Origin: Streptomyces hygroscopicus
Lineage (GTDB): Bacteria; Actinomycetota; Actinomycetes; Streptomycetales; Streptomycetaceae
Length of the DNA: 64,000 nt
NCBI RefSeq assembly: GCF_026168105.1
Contig: NZ_LBMW01000001.1
Coordinates: 124,001 to 188,000, forward strand
Direction: 5' to 3'
Both the position numbers and the translations under genes were made by a program. Positions 52,925 to 61,009 of this stretch are shown here, in pieces (the first letter of the stretch is position 1; each line of letters begins with the position of its first letter). The notes under the pieces are model-generated. The model had not been told where the DNA came from. It searched no databases and worked only from the letters and a program-made list of their open reading frames with translations.

Positions 52925-52953
52925 ACACGGAGGCGGTGGGATTCGAAACCCGT
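52925..52953 (-). other. tRNA-Ser-like 3' end (attachment-site scar?)
   Basis: The minus strand reads GACGGGTTTCGAATCCCACC followed by GCCTCCGTG, which resembles the T-arm and acceptor 3' side of an actinobacterial tRNA-Ser. No anticodon or 5' half is present. Such 3' ends are typical attachment sites of integrative elements. Confidence 0.4.
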
Positions 52954-52969
52954 CATTGTTGGGGCGAGC

Positions 52970-53460
52970 TCACGTGAACTCCAGGTGCAGCCTGATGACG
53001 CCGGAGTTGTTGCCCTTTGTGATCGTCCCGTCACCTCCGGCCCCGCGGAAGACCCCGCTGCCGCCCGTGACGACAACAGGAAGGACCTGCTCATCGTCAC
53101 GGAGCTGAACGAACTGGATGGTCAATTGCCCTCCGGTCAGCCTCAGGGTGAAAATCCCCTGGGATTCGACGACCGAGTTATGCCCTGAACCCGTGACCCG
53201 CGTCGTCGTGAACGTGCCGTCCGCGACACCGATCATGCGACCTCTTTAAAACGTCCAGGCTCAGAATCATCTCGTCACCGAGACTTGGCCCGGGCGGACC
53301 CCCGAGGTTGAGTTTTTTCACCTGCGCGAATTGTACGTCGAACTGTACGAAGCAGTCGTCTCCATTGGGGTTTGCGGCGCTTGAGACGCGGCAGGGGCGC
53401 TGGTGATCGTGCCCGCGGTGGGTAGCTGCTGCTGAGGCAGCAAGGGAGGCGGAGGCTGTC
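52970..53460 (-). pseudogene. allene-oxide-cyclase/dirigent-like secreted protein, frameshifted
   Basis: The downstream frame (52970-53236, 88 residues) has MIGVADGTFTTTRVTGSG, SQGIFTLRLTGGQLTIQF and VVVTGGSGVFRGAGGDGTIT, the second half of an eight-strand barrel of this type. The first half, VQFDVQFAQVKKLNLGGPPG then GDEMILSLDVLKR, is in another frame just upstream (53237-53360). An Ala-rich signal-peptide-like stretch continues to about 53460 but no start codon is visible there. A one-base shift near 53236 splits the gene, so it is probably inactive. Confidence 0.65.
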
Positions 53461-53768
53461 GCCAGAGCGACCTGTAGCTGATCTATCGCAAGTGGATCTG
53501 ACGGAGTGTCACCCGGCCCGCGGCTGTGATCACGCCACCCGGGGAATACCTGGAGGTGACCCTCACCTCACGAGCCGCAGTACATCGGCAACCCGGGCTG
53601 TTCGGCCGGTACTCGGTCCTCGATACGCGGCGCGCGGGACGCCTCGACGGAATGAGTACGCCGAACGTACGGCATGAGTACCTGATCAGCGGCCCCGAGC
53701 TGTGCAGCGGCGCCTGTACGCCGACGAGACCGGCCCCCCCCGGACGATCACGTGCCTCACCGGCACGC
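53461..53768. other. intergenic / decayed 5' region
   Basis: 308 bp upstream of the frameshifted barrel gene. In-frame text without a start suggests additional damage. No other feature is seen. Confidence 0.35.
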
Positions 53769-54269
53769 TCAGCGGCGGATGCGGTCGCTGACGAGTGCGG
53801 CCGCACCCGCGACGGCCAGTACCAGGCCGACGGTGAAGGCGAACCATCGGCGCTCGATCAGGTCCCAGGCGCCCCAGTGCAGGACACCGGCCGGCAGTGC
53901 TTCCTCCGGGTGGGCGGGATCGTAGACGACGGTGGTGTGCACGTACCCGTCGTCGTCGGCCGCGCCGCTCGGCACATACAGCGTCTGCGCAAGGCTGGGC
54001 TCCGCGGTGAACTGCGGAAGACCCGTGGCGTCGTGGAAGCTGAGCCACACCTTGCTCGGGGAGCAACTGCTGCCTCGGCCGGCCGAACATGCCCACTCTA
54101 TGGAGGCGTCACCCGGCACCTGGCGCCCATGAGCGCGTAGCTCGGAGATCCGGCCGTCCCCCTGAAGCACCTCAACGATGTCGGCCGCAAGGACGCCCGC
54201 ACCGACCAGCGCCATCACCGCGGCGGCCACGGTGCGGCTCCATCTCCTCGTAGGACTGTTGTTCTGCAC
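53769..54269 (-). CDS. membrane protein, DUF3592-like
   Basis: A 166-residue protein with an N-terminal helix (TVAAAVMALVGAGVLAADIV), an extracytoplasmic domain of about 100 residues with two cysteines (EWACSAGRGSSCSPSKVW) and VVYDPAHPEEALPAG, and a C-terminal helix (AFTVGLVLAVAGAAALV). The YDPxxPxxA motif matches DUF3592 proteins. Function unknown. No partner gene is adjacent. Confidence 0.75.
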   Translation of the reverse strand: MQNNSPTRRWSRTVAAAVMALVGAGVLAADIVEVLQGDGRISELRAHGRQVPGDASIEWACSAGRGSSCSPSKVWLSFHDATGLPQFTAEPSLAQTLYVPSGAADDDGYVHTTVVYDPAHPEEALPAGVLHWGAWDLIERRWFAFTVGLVLAVAGAAALVSDRIRR

Positions 54270-54594
54270 CTCTCTACGCTATATGGCTCCGTGATCACCT
54301 GGCTTCGACGTGACGCCGGTCGTCGATCCCGCCGAGGGCACGTCAACCAGGTCCGCCGCACGAGCGATTGGACGGTGACCGCTCCCCTCGTACGGGACAA
54401 CGCACCGTGCGACTCAGGTCGCTCCGGGGAAAGTGAGCGGGGCGCTGTTCGAAGACCACCACGGCACCCCGGACCGCGAAGGGGTCAAGTCAGCAGTTGT
54501 CCGCCATCGGCATGTGTCGGACACAGCCGTAGGCACGAACAGCGCGGCCGGGCCAGGGGTCTTCCTGCTCGAGCCGCGCTGTCGCCGGGGGCGG
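54270..54594. other. intergenic, no gene seen
   Basis: 325 bp between the membrane protein start and the Nudix gene stop (both minus). It should contain the promoter of the former. Nothing else is recognised. Confidence 0.4.
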
Positions 54595-55236
54595 TCAGCG
54601 GGATTGCTGCACCAGGCCTCGAATCCTGGCCTGGGCGAGGGCGGCCAGTGTGAAACCGTCGGTCACCCGCCCGTCCAGGATGTGCTGGTCCAGCTCAGCA
54701 GGCGTCAACAGAACGGTCCCGCGGATGCCGGCCTCTGTCTCGAGGGATCCGATCGCGGTGAGTTGTGCGTAGTAGAGCCTGACTCGGGTGGCCTGCAGGC
54801 CGGTGTCGGGGTGGACGGCTCCCAGAGAGGTGAAGCTGGTGACGGTTGCCGACAGTTCCTCCTGCAACTCCTTGAGGGCATTGGCCTGGGGGTCCAGGCC
54901 GTTTGTGCCGAACCCACGAGGAATTTCCAGCGTCCAGGAGCGCAGGGCGTGGCGGTAGTGGTCGAGCATGACCACCTTTCCGTCGAGTACGGGGAGGATG
55001 GCGGCGCCTTCGGATGCCGTTGCGGGAATGATGCGCTGATAGGCGCCGATCCGGCCTCCGGGAAATCGGACCGGGTCCCGCACGAGACGGATCCAGGGGT
55101 CCTCGTAGAGAAGGCCGACGGGTCCGAGCTGTGGGTCTGCCTGCGCGCGATCGATGATCGTGATGGCTGCCGGGTCGTCATCGTTGCGGAACAGTTCGGG
55201 CTGCTCGGTGCGCAGGTCGTCGTAGGCGTCGGACAC
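54595..55236 (-). CDS. Nudix hydrolase-like protein with degenerate box
   Basis: A 213-residue protein of the ADP-ribose-pyrophosphatase-like Nudix group. GAAILPVLDGKVVMLDHYRH and TLEIPRGFG precede the Nudix region, where DPQANALKELQEELSA keeps the Glu pair of REUXEE as KELQEE but lacks the Glu seven residues before it (Leu instead). Metal binding may be altered. GTG 55236 is chosen for the GAGGAG site; the frame opens at 55275. It may hydrolyse a nucleotide diphosphate or be a binding protein. Confidence 0.8.
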   Translation of the reverse strand: MSDAYDDLRTEQPELFRNDDDPAAITIIDRAQADPQLGPVGLLYEDPWIRLVRDPVRFPGGRIGAYQRIIPATASEGAAILPVLDGKVVMLDHYRHALRSWTLEIPRGFGTNGLDPQANALKELQEELSATVTSFTSLGAVHPDTGLQATRVRLYYAQLTAIGSLETEAGIRGTVLLTPAELDQHILDGRVTDGFTLAALAQARIRGLVQQSR

Positions 55237-55394
55237 GACTGTCTCCTCGGTTGGGTGGTGGTCTGCAACGGGCATGTTCTCGGTACCCGTTACGCGCCCC
55301 GGGCGACGGCCGGCGCGGCGGGTGGGGCGGATGGTGGGCGTGCTGCTGACCGTAGCTGTCCACTGGATCGAATGCGGGAATGCGTGGGGGCGCC

Positions 55395-56933
55395 ATGCCG
55401 TGGTCCCAGTGGGACTCGATGCTGTTGGAGATCACAGCCGAGGTGATGCGGATCAGCGTGGTCAAGACGTTGGACGACATGACGCCGACTGAGCGAAAAC
55501 AGCTGTTCATCGCCTGCCGACGCAGCCTCGAGCGGGTCTGGGCGGCACAGCTGTGCCGCCTGGCGGCAGGCTTCCCCTCGGACCCGACCGAGCAGGACCA
55601 CATCGCTGAGACCATCGGCCTGGAGCTGAATGAGCTGCGTCACCAGATGTTTCAAGCCCAAGAGGCAGCGGTATCCGGCTCGGGCGTCATCGAGCGTCCC
55701 CTGCCGTCCGTCGACGATGTCCTGCGCACCGGGCCGCGGGCGAAGGTCATGGGCGAGTTGGGTGCCCTGATCAAATCCGGCGACATCATGCTGACGACAT
55801 TGCGCCCGAGGGCAGCGCGCAACTGTGGGCGGAACGAGACATCCGGGCCGTCGCGGGGAAAGTTGGAGAGGTGGTTCAAAGGCCAGGGCGTTACCGAAGC
55901 CGGAGTGTGCCAAATCCTGGATGCGGTAGCTGCCCACAACCCGGACCTCCTCGACCGCGAACTCTGGCTGCGTAGGTATCGCGCCGCCGACGATCCCCAC
56001 ACGGCCCTGGATGCTGCGTTCGAGGCACGGGCCATCCTCGCTGCGGCCGTCGCACATCGCAACGCTGCCGAACTCGCCTTGCTCTCCGGCCTCAAGGAGA
56101 ATCAGGTCAGGAACGTTCTCCAGTGGTCGACGACGACCGAGTGGCAGCACGTGGAGGCGGTGGTGCGTCACCTCACGGTTACGGAAGCCGCGTTGGGACG
56201 ACTGCGACGCCTGTGGTGTCTCGATCCCGCGGACAACTCCTCTGCCCGCGCCGGCGGCAGCAAGCAGACCTACGTGGATGCCTCCCCCGCCGCGGCGATT
56301 GCCGAGCAGCTCTCCCTGCTGAGGATATGGCTCGAGCGTCTCACCGAGGTGCCCCCCGGCTCCTTCGAGCAGGCGCCTCGGCCGCTGTGGGTGCCATCGT
56401 TGAAGGCATACGACGGAGCCACCGTGGGCCAGTTCATGCATGACCTCGGCGATTGTCTCGCGGCTGCCGGTATCACACAGGGCTCGCTGGCCGGGAAAAC
56501 GGAGCAGAGCCGAGGTAAGAAGCTGAGCCAGCCGACTGTTTCGCGGTACCTGGCGGGGCGAGCCAGTGAGGAGGACGTGGCCCGTCTGATGGATGCGGTC
56601 GACAAATGCAGCCCGGAGAAGCGACAACGTGTGCCCGCACGCAATGTGGTGTTGCGTGCATTCCGGTACATCAGTGACCAACGCGGGGCTGAAGAAATGG
56701 AGGCAGTGGCGCGCCGGATCCTGAGTCACGGGGTCAACCCCGATGATCTCGAGTCTCTTGCCGGCGCGGCAGGGCTCCGGCCGGAGCAGGTCGCGGAGGC
56801 ACTGAACTTCCCGCTGCTGGCCGACTGGGAAAGTATCGGGGCGGTGGCCCGGACCCACGGCCTGGACGAGGATCGGCTGCAGCGGCTGCAGCGCCTGTGG
56901 GCTCTGCAGCCGCTGCCCGACGACATGGACTGA
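55395..56933 (+). CDS. unrecognised protein with four HTH-like modules, 512 aa
   Basis: No family recognised. By eye the protein has four similar helical modules at residues about 119-194, 206-275, 342-405 and 434-504. Three contain HTH-like text: GLKENQVRNVLQWS, LSQPTVSRYLAGRASEEDVA and GLRPEQVAEALN. Modules B and D end with the same motif (LGRLRRLW and LQRLQRLW). The N-terminal 110 residues are helical. It would suit a multi-site DNA- or RNA-binding protein. ATG 55395 follows GGGGGC. The stop abuts that of the convergent 493-residue gene in one TGATCA. Confidence 0.65.
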   Translation: MPWSQWDSMLLEITAEVMRISVVKTLDDMTPTERKQLFIACRRSLERVWAAQLCRLAAGFPSDPTEQDHIAETIGLELNELRHQMFQAQEAAVSGSGVIERPLPSVDDVLRTGPRAKVMGELGALIKSGDIMLTTLRPRAARNCGRNETSGPSRGKLERWFKGQGVTEAGVCQILDAVAAHNPDLLDRELWLRRYRAADDPHTALDAAFEARAILAAAVAHRNAAELALLSGLKENQVRNVLQWSTTTEWQHVEAVVRHLTVTEAALGRLRRLWCLDPADNSSARAGGSKQTYVDASPAAAIAEQLSLLRIWLERLTEVPPGSFEQAPRPLWVPSLKAYDGATVGQFMHDLGDCLAAAGITQGSLAGKTEQSRGKKLSQPTVSRYLAGRASEEDVARLMDAVDKCSPEKRQRVPARNVVLRAFRYISDQRGAEEMEAVARRILSHGVNPDDLESLAGAAGLRPEQVAEALNFPLLADWESIGAVARTHGLDEDRLQRLQRLWALQPLPDDMD

Positions 56934-58415
56934 TCAGCTCGTGCGCTGCTGGTCGGCGGCGTTACCGGGGTGCGGCTGGGTGCCGCCGTCGGCAACGTCC
57001 GGTAGTGACCGAAGGCCCTTGGCGATCTCTGCTAGGCCGGCGGGCCCATCGGTCATCTGCGCCGAGACAATCGTGTTGGTCTCCTCCAGCGGGCCCAGCT
57101 TCCGCCTGCCGTCGCGGACGCAGATCCGGATGGACGTGGCAGCGGGCCGCGGCCGGGCCGGTACGTCGTCGATGTTCGGTGACGTACGCACGACGGGGCC
57201 CTCCTGCGTCACCAGCAGTTCGACATATCGGTCCTGCTGCTGGACGATCACGCTCGCTCCGCGGGAGGCCGGCCGGTCGTCCGCCCCGCTACGGATCACG
57301 TGCAGCTTGCGCAGCAAACGGTTCGACGCCTTCTCGTGCTCTGCCACCAGATGCGACAATCGCTCCGGCTCGTCGAGTCCCTGCACCGCGAACAGTTCAT
57401 CGCCGGCCACGATGTGCTCGCGCCACACCTCCTCCTGCCGCAGCCGCACAATGTCGGCAAGGGCCACATCGGACCAGCACGGCGGGACGGGCAGCGGAGC
57501 GACCGCACCCTTGAGCCGGGCAACGGCGCGCCCGATTTCGAAGATACCGGGAGCGTCCAGTTCGGCGGAGCCCTCGAGCGAGGCGTCGATCAGGTCCCGC
57601 GGCGCGTTGTCGTGCGGCGTCAGCGCCCGCCGCCCCAAAAGGTCCGGCAGCCCCAGGCAGTAGGCAAGGTCCACCAGGTGCTTGAGCGCGCGTACGTGCG
57701 CGCCTGGCAGCAGGCGGTACCGCAGGTGGGCCTCCCCTTTGGGGGCGATGAAGGCGTCGTAGACGACCTGCCGCGTCAACGACTGGCCTGCTTCGCCGGT
57801 GTTTCGCGCCATATCGGCGACCTGCGGCAGCACGGTACCGGCCAGGTGCGCGGCGACGGTCGGCTCGATGCCCAGCCCGTGCAGGGACTTGGCGCTGATC
57901 GCGTCGAAGCGGGACAGGCGATCGGTGAAGGCTCGCCCCAGCACGGCCACACGGGCGCTGTTCTCCGCGTCGTCCCAGGACATGCGCAGGCAGGGGATGC
58001 GTGTGTCGACGGCAAGGTCCCGGACTGCCCGGTGCCCGGCCTTGTCGACACTGTAGTCGGCCAGATTGAAGGCGTGTTCCTCCTTGTAGAGGTGCACCAC
58101 GAACGCGCCGCTTTCCAGGAGGGAGACGAACGCCGAACGGCCGGCGCCCCTGTGACGGAAGGCGTCCTGCAGCCCGGCCGCGTTGAGCATGAAGGCCCGG
58201 TTGCAGATGACCTGTTCGTGCAGCGCCAGCGCGCGCCGCAGTTCCGCCCCGATGTGGCTGCGGATGTGCTGCGCCTCCTCCTGCGGGGAACGCCCGCCCT
58301 GCACCAGTGCCAGCGGGGTCGACTGGTTGTCCAGGCCCGAGGCGACAACTGCGCCGGGCGCGATCTGATCGAGTGTCCACCGCTCTGCTGGAAGTGGTGT
58401 GTTGCTGTCGTACAT
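56934..58415 (-). CDS. unrecognised protein, 493 aa
   Basis: No family recognised. It is a soluble, largely helical protein, with a mixed early part (SAFVSLLESGAFVVHLYKEE) and a later beta-rich part (ASVIVQQQDRYVELLVTQEG). It has no signal peptide or membrane segment. ATG 58415 follows GGGGGAGG, a strong site. A membrane protein gene ends 17 bp upstream on the same strand, so the two are an operon. It meets the multi-HTH gene tail to tail with no gap. Confidence 0.7.
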   Translation of the reverse strand: MYDSNTPLPAERWTLDQIAPGAVVASGLDNQSTPLALVQGGRSPQEEAQHIRSHIGAELRRALALHEQVICNRAFMLNAAGLQDAFRHRGAGRSAFVSLLESGAFVVHLYKEEHAFNLADYSVDKAGHRAVRDLAVDTRIPCLRMSWDDAENSARVAVLGRAFTDRLSRFDAISAKSLHGLGIEPTVAAHLAGTVLPQVADMARNTGEAGQSLTRQVVYDAFIAPKGEAHLRYRLLPGAHVRALKHLVDLAYCLGLPDLLGRRALTPHDNAPRDLIDASLEGSAELDAPGIFEIGRAVARLKGAVAPLPVPPCWSDVALADIVRLRQEEVWREHIVAGDELFAVQGLDEPERLSHLVAEHEKASNRLLRKLHVIRSGADDRPASRGASVIVQQQDRYVELLVTQEGPVVRTSPNIDDVPARPRPAATSIRICVRDGRRKLGPLEETNTIVSAQMTDGPAGLAEIAKGLRSLPDVADGGTQPHPGNAADQQRTS

Positions 58416-58432
58416 TGAGTCCTCCCCCTATT

Positions 58433-58837
58433 TCAGTGCGAGGTTGTGCGCCTCACCCCGCCGGATTTCTGCCTCCTGCTGCGCCGAGGTGCCCGTCGGC
58501 CGCGGCGGCTCAGCACGTGCGCCACCGCCGCCACCGTGGTCGTCCACAGCAGGACCACGCCGCCCGCGTACACACACGCTGCGGGCGAGAGGCCAACCGC
58601 GCGCCCCACCAGCGCCGGCACGGCGAAGGCGAGGACCGAACTCAAGGCCCACACCACTGCCGCCAGCGCATCCGAGGCCGGAGTCCGTGACGGCAGGACG
58701 AGCCGGGTCCGCACCATGAGCGGACCGATCCTGATCTTCAAATCGGCGTTTTCGGTCGGCTGCTCCTGGGACAGATCCAGCTCATCCGGCCGCGAAGCGA
58801 TCTGCGGCACACGTGCTCGGGCACGTCCCTTTGCCAC
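58433..58837 (-). CDS. membrane protein, 134 aa, operon partner
   Basis: A cytoplasmic N-terminal half (ELDLSQEQPTENADLKIRIG), two membrane helices (DALAAVVWALSSVLAFAVPA and ACVYAGGVVLLWTTTVAAVA), and a very basic tail (RRGRRAPRRSRRQKSGG). GTG 58837 after GGGTGGGGAGGGG. First gene of the operon with the 493-residue protein; it may anchor that protein at the membrane. Family unknown. Confidence 0.65.
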   Translation of the reverse strand: MAKGRARARVPQIASRPDELDLSQEQPTENADLKIRIGPLMVRTRLVLPSRTPASDALAAVVWALSSVLAFAVPALVGRAVGLSPAACVYAGGVVLLWTTTVAAVAHVLSRRGRRAPRRSRRQKSGGVRRTTSH

Positions 58838-59069
58838 GGCCCCTCCCCACCCTCGGCAACGGCACGACTGCGTACCGTCATTGGGGGAATACCCGGGCCA
58901 ACCCCTCAATCTGCGGCACAAGGTGGCGAGATTTATTCACCGCGGGAGCCGACCGGTGTTTGCCGCACGCCCGCAGTGCGCATCATCCGAGTACAACTGA
59001 TGCCATAAGCGCGCCAGCTGTATGTTGGCCACGCGGCCTCGAAGCTTCACCGCGGGGAAGGACACGATC
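58838..59069. other. divergent promoter region
   Basis: 232 bp between the membrane-protein gene and the ribbon-helix-helix gene, transcribed apart. It should hold both promoters and is the natural binding site for the RHH protein. No clear repeat was seen. Confidence 0.4.
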
Positions 59070-59294
59070 ATGGCAAGTGCGAACAAGCCTCCGCTCCGCA
59101 CGACCGTCAATCTGACCAACCGCACAGTGGAAGCCCTGGAGTCCGTGACCCGGCTGACCGACTACAGCCGCACTGACGTCATCAATCGTTCCGTGCAGAT
59201 CTACGCATACCTCGAGGGGATCTGGCGGGACGGAGGCGATGTCTGGGTCCAGGAACCCGGTGAAGAACACCCCTCCAAGCTGAAAGTCCTCTGA
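59070..59294 (+). CDS. ribbon-helix-helix (CopG/Arc-like) protein
   Basis: A 74-residue protein with the beta-strand and two helices of an RHH DNA-binding fold: RTTVNLTNRTVEALESVTRL, then TDYSRTDVINRSVQIYAYLE. ATG 59070 follows GGGGAAGGACACG. Such proteins are usually dimeric repressors, often antitoxins or plasmid/element regulators. No toxin gene lies directly next to it. It is divergent from the unrecognised membrane-protein operon and may control it. Confidence 0.8.
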   Translation: MASANKPPLRTTVNLTNRTVEALESVTRLTDYSRTDVINRSVQIYAYLEGIWRDGGDVWVQEPGEEHPSKLKVL

Positions 59295-59444
59295 CGCGCA
59301 CCACGCATCGTGACCCCTTGAGGGCCGGCTCAACCCAGGGACTCGGAAAGCGTGCCCCCGCTGCGGAAGTGGAGGTACGGGCTTTGACCGCGCTGCGGCG
59401 CGCGTCCCGAGACGTGTGCCACGCCTAGCGAGGGCGTGAGGTGC

Positions 59445-59924
59445 TCAGTGCGGGAAGCGGCTCCGGATGGCCTGTGCGACGTCGGTGCCCTCGAGCAGTG
59501 TGTGCAGCAGGCCGGCGAGGGAGTCGATGTCGGCCGCCGAGAGTCGGCCGGCCATCTCGGCGGTCAGCCGACCGGTGGCCTCGCCGAGCCGAGCGGCCAC
59601 GCTCCGGCCGTCGTCGGTGAGTTCGATCAAGACGGCACGCTTGTCCTGCTGGTGCGGTACGCGACTGACCAGGCCGCGCTGGACCAGGGAGTCGACCAAG
59701 CGACTGGGGCTGCCCTGTTCGCAGACCAGCAGCCGTCCCAGGGCGGCCAGGGTGACCGGCTGATGCCCGGCCAGAACGTCGACCACCTCGGCCTGAGCGG
59801 GCGTCAGACCAAGATGACGCAGGGACCCGCCGAGCCTGCGGCTGCCCTCCCGTTGGGCGGCCAGGAGCAGGTATCGCAGTTCGTCGTGGGTGGTCCGGGC
59901 AGGGCGGCGACGCTCGGCGGTCAC
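59445..59924 (-). CDS. MarR-family transcriptional regulator
   Basis: A 159-residue winged-helix regulator. HTH: LGLTPAQAEVVDVLAGHQPV, then LAALGRLLVCEQGSPSRLVD, and the wing with VSRVPHQQDKRAVLIELTDD. GTG 59924 follows GAAGGACAGCCC; the frame is open to 60008 but that part is the operator. The three 14-bp repeats just upstream lie between it and the divergent dehydrogenase gene, so it probably represses itself and that operon until a phenolic or similar ligand is bound. Confidence 0.92.
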   Translation of the reverse strand: MTAERRRPARTTHDELRYLLLAAQREGSRRLGGSLRHLGLTPAQAEVVDVLAGHQPVTLAALGRLLVCEQGSPSRLVDSLVQRGLVSRVPHQQDKRAVLIELTDDGRSVAARLGEATGRLTAEMAGRLSAADIDSLAGLLHTLLEGTDVAQAIRSRFPH

Positions 59925-59975
59925 GGGCTGTCCTTCGCTTCGCTCGTCGGTTGACTTCGGTACGGGCACCAGCGT

Positions 59976-60017
59976 ATCAATGACACAACATCGATGACAC
60001 GACATCAATGTTGCATC
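59976..60017. promoter_or_regulatory. three tandem 14-bp operator units
   Basis: ATCAATGACACAAC, ATCGATGACACGAC and ATCAATGTTGCATC run without gaps between MarR and the dehydrogenase gene. The invariant ATCxATG and partial inverted symmetry suggest a MarR operator array. Confidence 0.6.
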
Positions 60018-60058
60018 ATTATTTCGGCGGCCCCCTTCCGGGCGGAAAGAGCGTGATC

Positions 60059-61009
60059 ATGCGCAATGACTTCGTCGTACTCGGAGCGTCGGGCGCCACC
60101 GGGGGCCTGATCGCCGAACACCTGGTCCGTCGTGGCGCGAGAGTCGCGTTGGCCGGGCGGGACGCCGCACGGCTGGGTGAGACCGCAGCCCGACTCGACA
60201 GCGGGAGGGTGTCCGTGTTGACCGTCGAGATCGCGGACGCCGGCTCCTTGGCCGCGGTGGCCCGCGCGGGGCGGGTGCTGGTCAACACCGTCGGCCCCTT
60301 CACCCGGCTCGCACCGCCGGTGGTGACCGCCTGCCTCGACGCCGGTACCGCGTACGTGGACCTCGCCAACGAGCGGGCCGCCGTGCGTACCCTCCTCGAC
60401 CGCGAGACCGAGGCGCGCGAGCGCGGTGTCGCTCTGGTGACCGGGGCCGGGTTCGGCCCGGCCGCCACCGAGGTGCCCGTCCTGGCCCTGGTCGGGCAGG
60501 GAATACACCCGGTCGCGGTGACCGTCGCCTCCGCGGCCGCCAGCGCGTACGCCACCGAGGGCGTGCGCCGCACGGTCGCCGAGACCGCCGCCGAGGGCGC
60601 GACCACGTACCGCGCGGGGCAGTTGGTCCGCGCGCCGCTCGGCGAGGGCGCCACCACGCTCACCTTCGGTGGTACGACACGCACGGTGATCCCGGTTCCC
60701 GTGGGCGATCTGGAGGCGGCGCGGCAGGCCAGCGGCGCGCTCGACGTCACCGCCTACGCCGTGCCGCGCGGCAGCGGCGACCCCGAGGACCGCTCTTACG
60801 GCTACGCGCAGATCACCGACGCGGACGGGCGAATCCATGTCGCCGAACTGAGCACGGGCGAGGGGTTCGCCTTCACCGGCGCACTGGCAGCCGAGACTGC
60901 GACCAGGCTGCTCGACGGCCCGCCGCCGGGCGCCTGGACGGCCGCGCGGTTGCTCGGCGCCGAGCGGGTCGCGGCTCTGCCCGGTACCACCATCGAGCTG
61001 GGCCGGTGA
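60059..61009 (+). CDS. saccharopine dehydrogenase-like NAD(P)-binding protein
   Basis: A 316-residue protein with an N-terminal Rossmann fold (VVLGASGATGGLIAEHLVRR) of the saccharopine-dehydrogenase NADP-binding type and VNTVGPFTRLAPPVVTACLD with TGAGFGPAATEVPV downstream. Members include trans-acting enoyl reductases and other lipid or amino acid dehydrogenases. ATG 60059 after GGAAAGAG. The stop overlaps the start of a metallo-beta-lactamase-fold gene (GTGA). The substrate is unknown. Regulated by the adjacent MarR protein, by inference. Confidence 0.85.
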   Translation: MRNDFVVLGASGATGGLIAEHLVRRGARVALAGRDAARLGETAARLDSGRVSVLTVEIADAGSLAAVARAGRVLVNTVGPFTRLAPPVVTACLDAGTAYVDLANERAAVRTLLDRETEARERGVALVTGAGFGPAATEVPVLALVGQGIHPVAVTVASAAASAYATEGVRRTVAETAAEGATTYRAGQLVRAPLGEGATTLTFGGTTRTVIPVPVGDLEAARQASGALDVTAYAVPRGSGDPEDRSYGYAQITDADGRIHVAELSTGEGFAFTGALAAETATRLLDGPPPGAWTAARLLGAERVAALPGTTIELGR

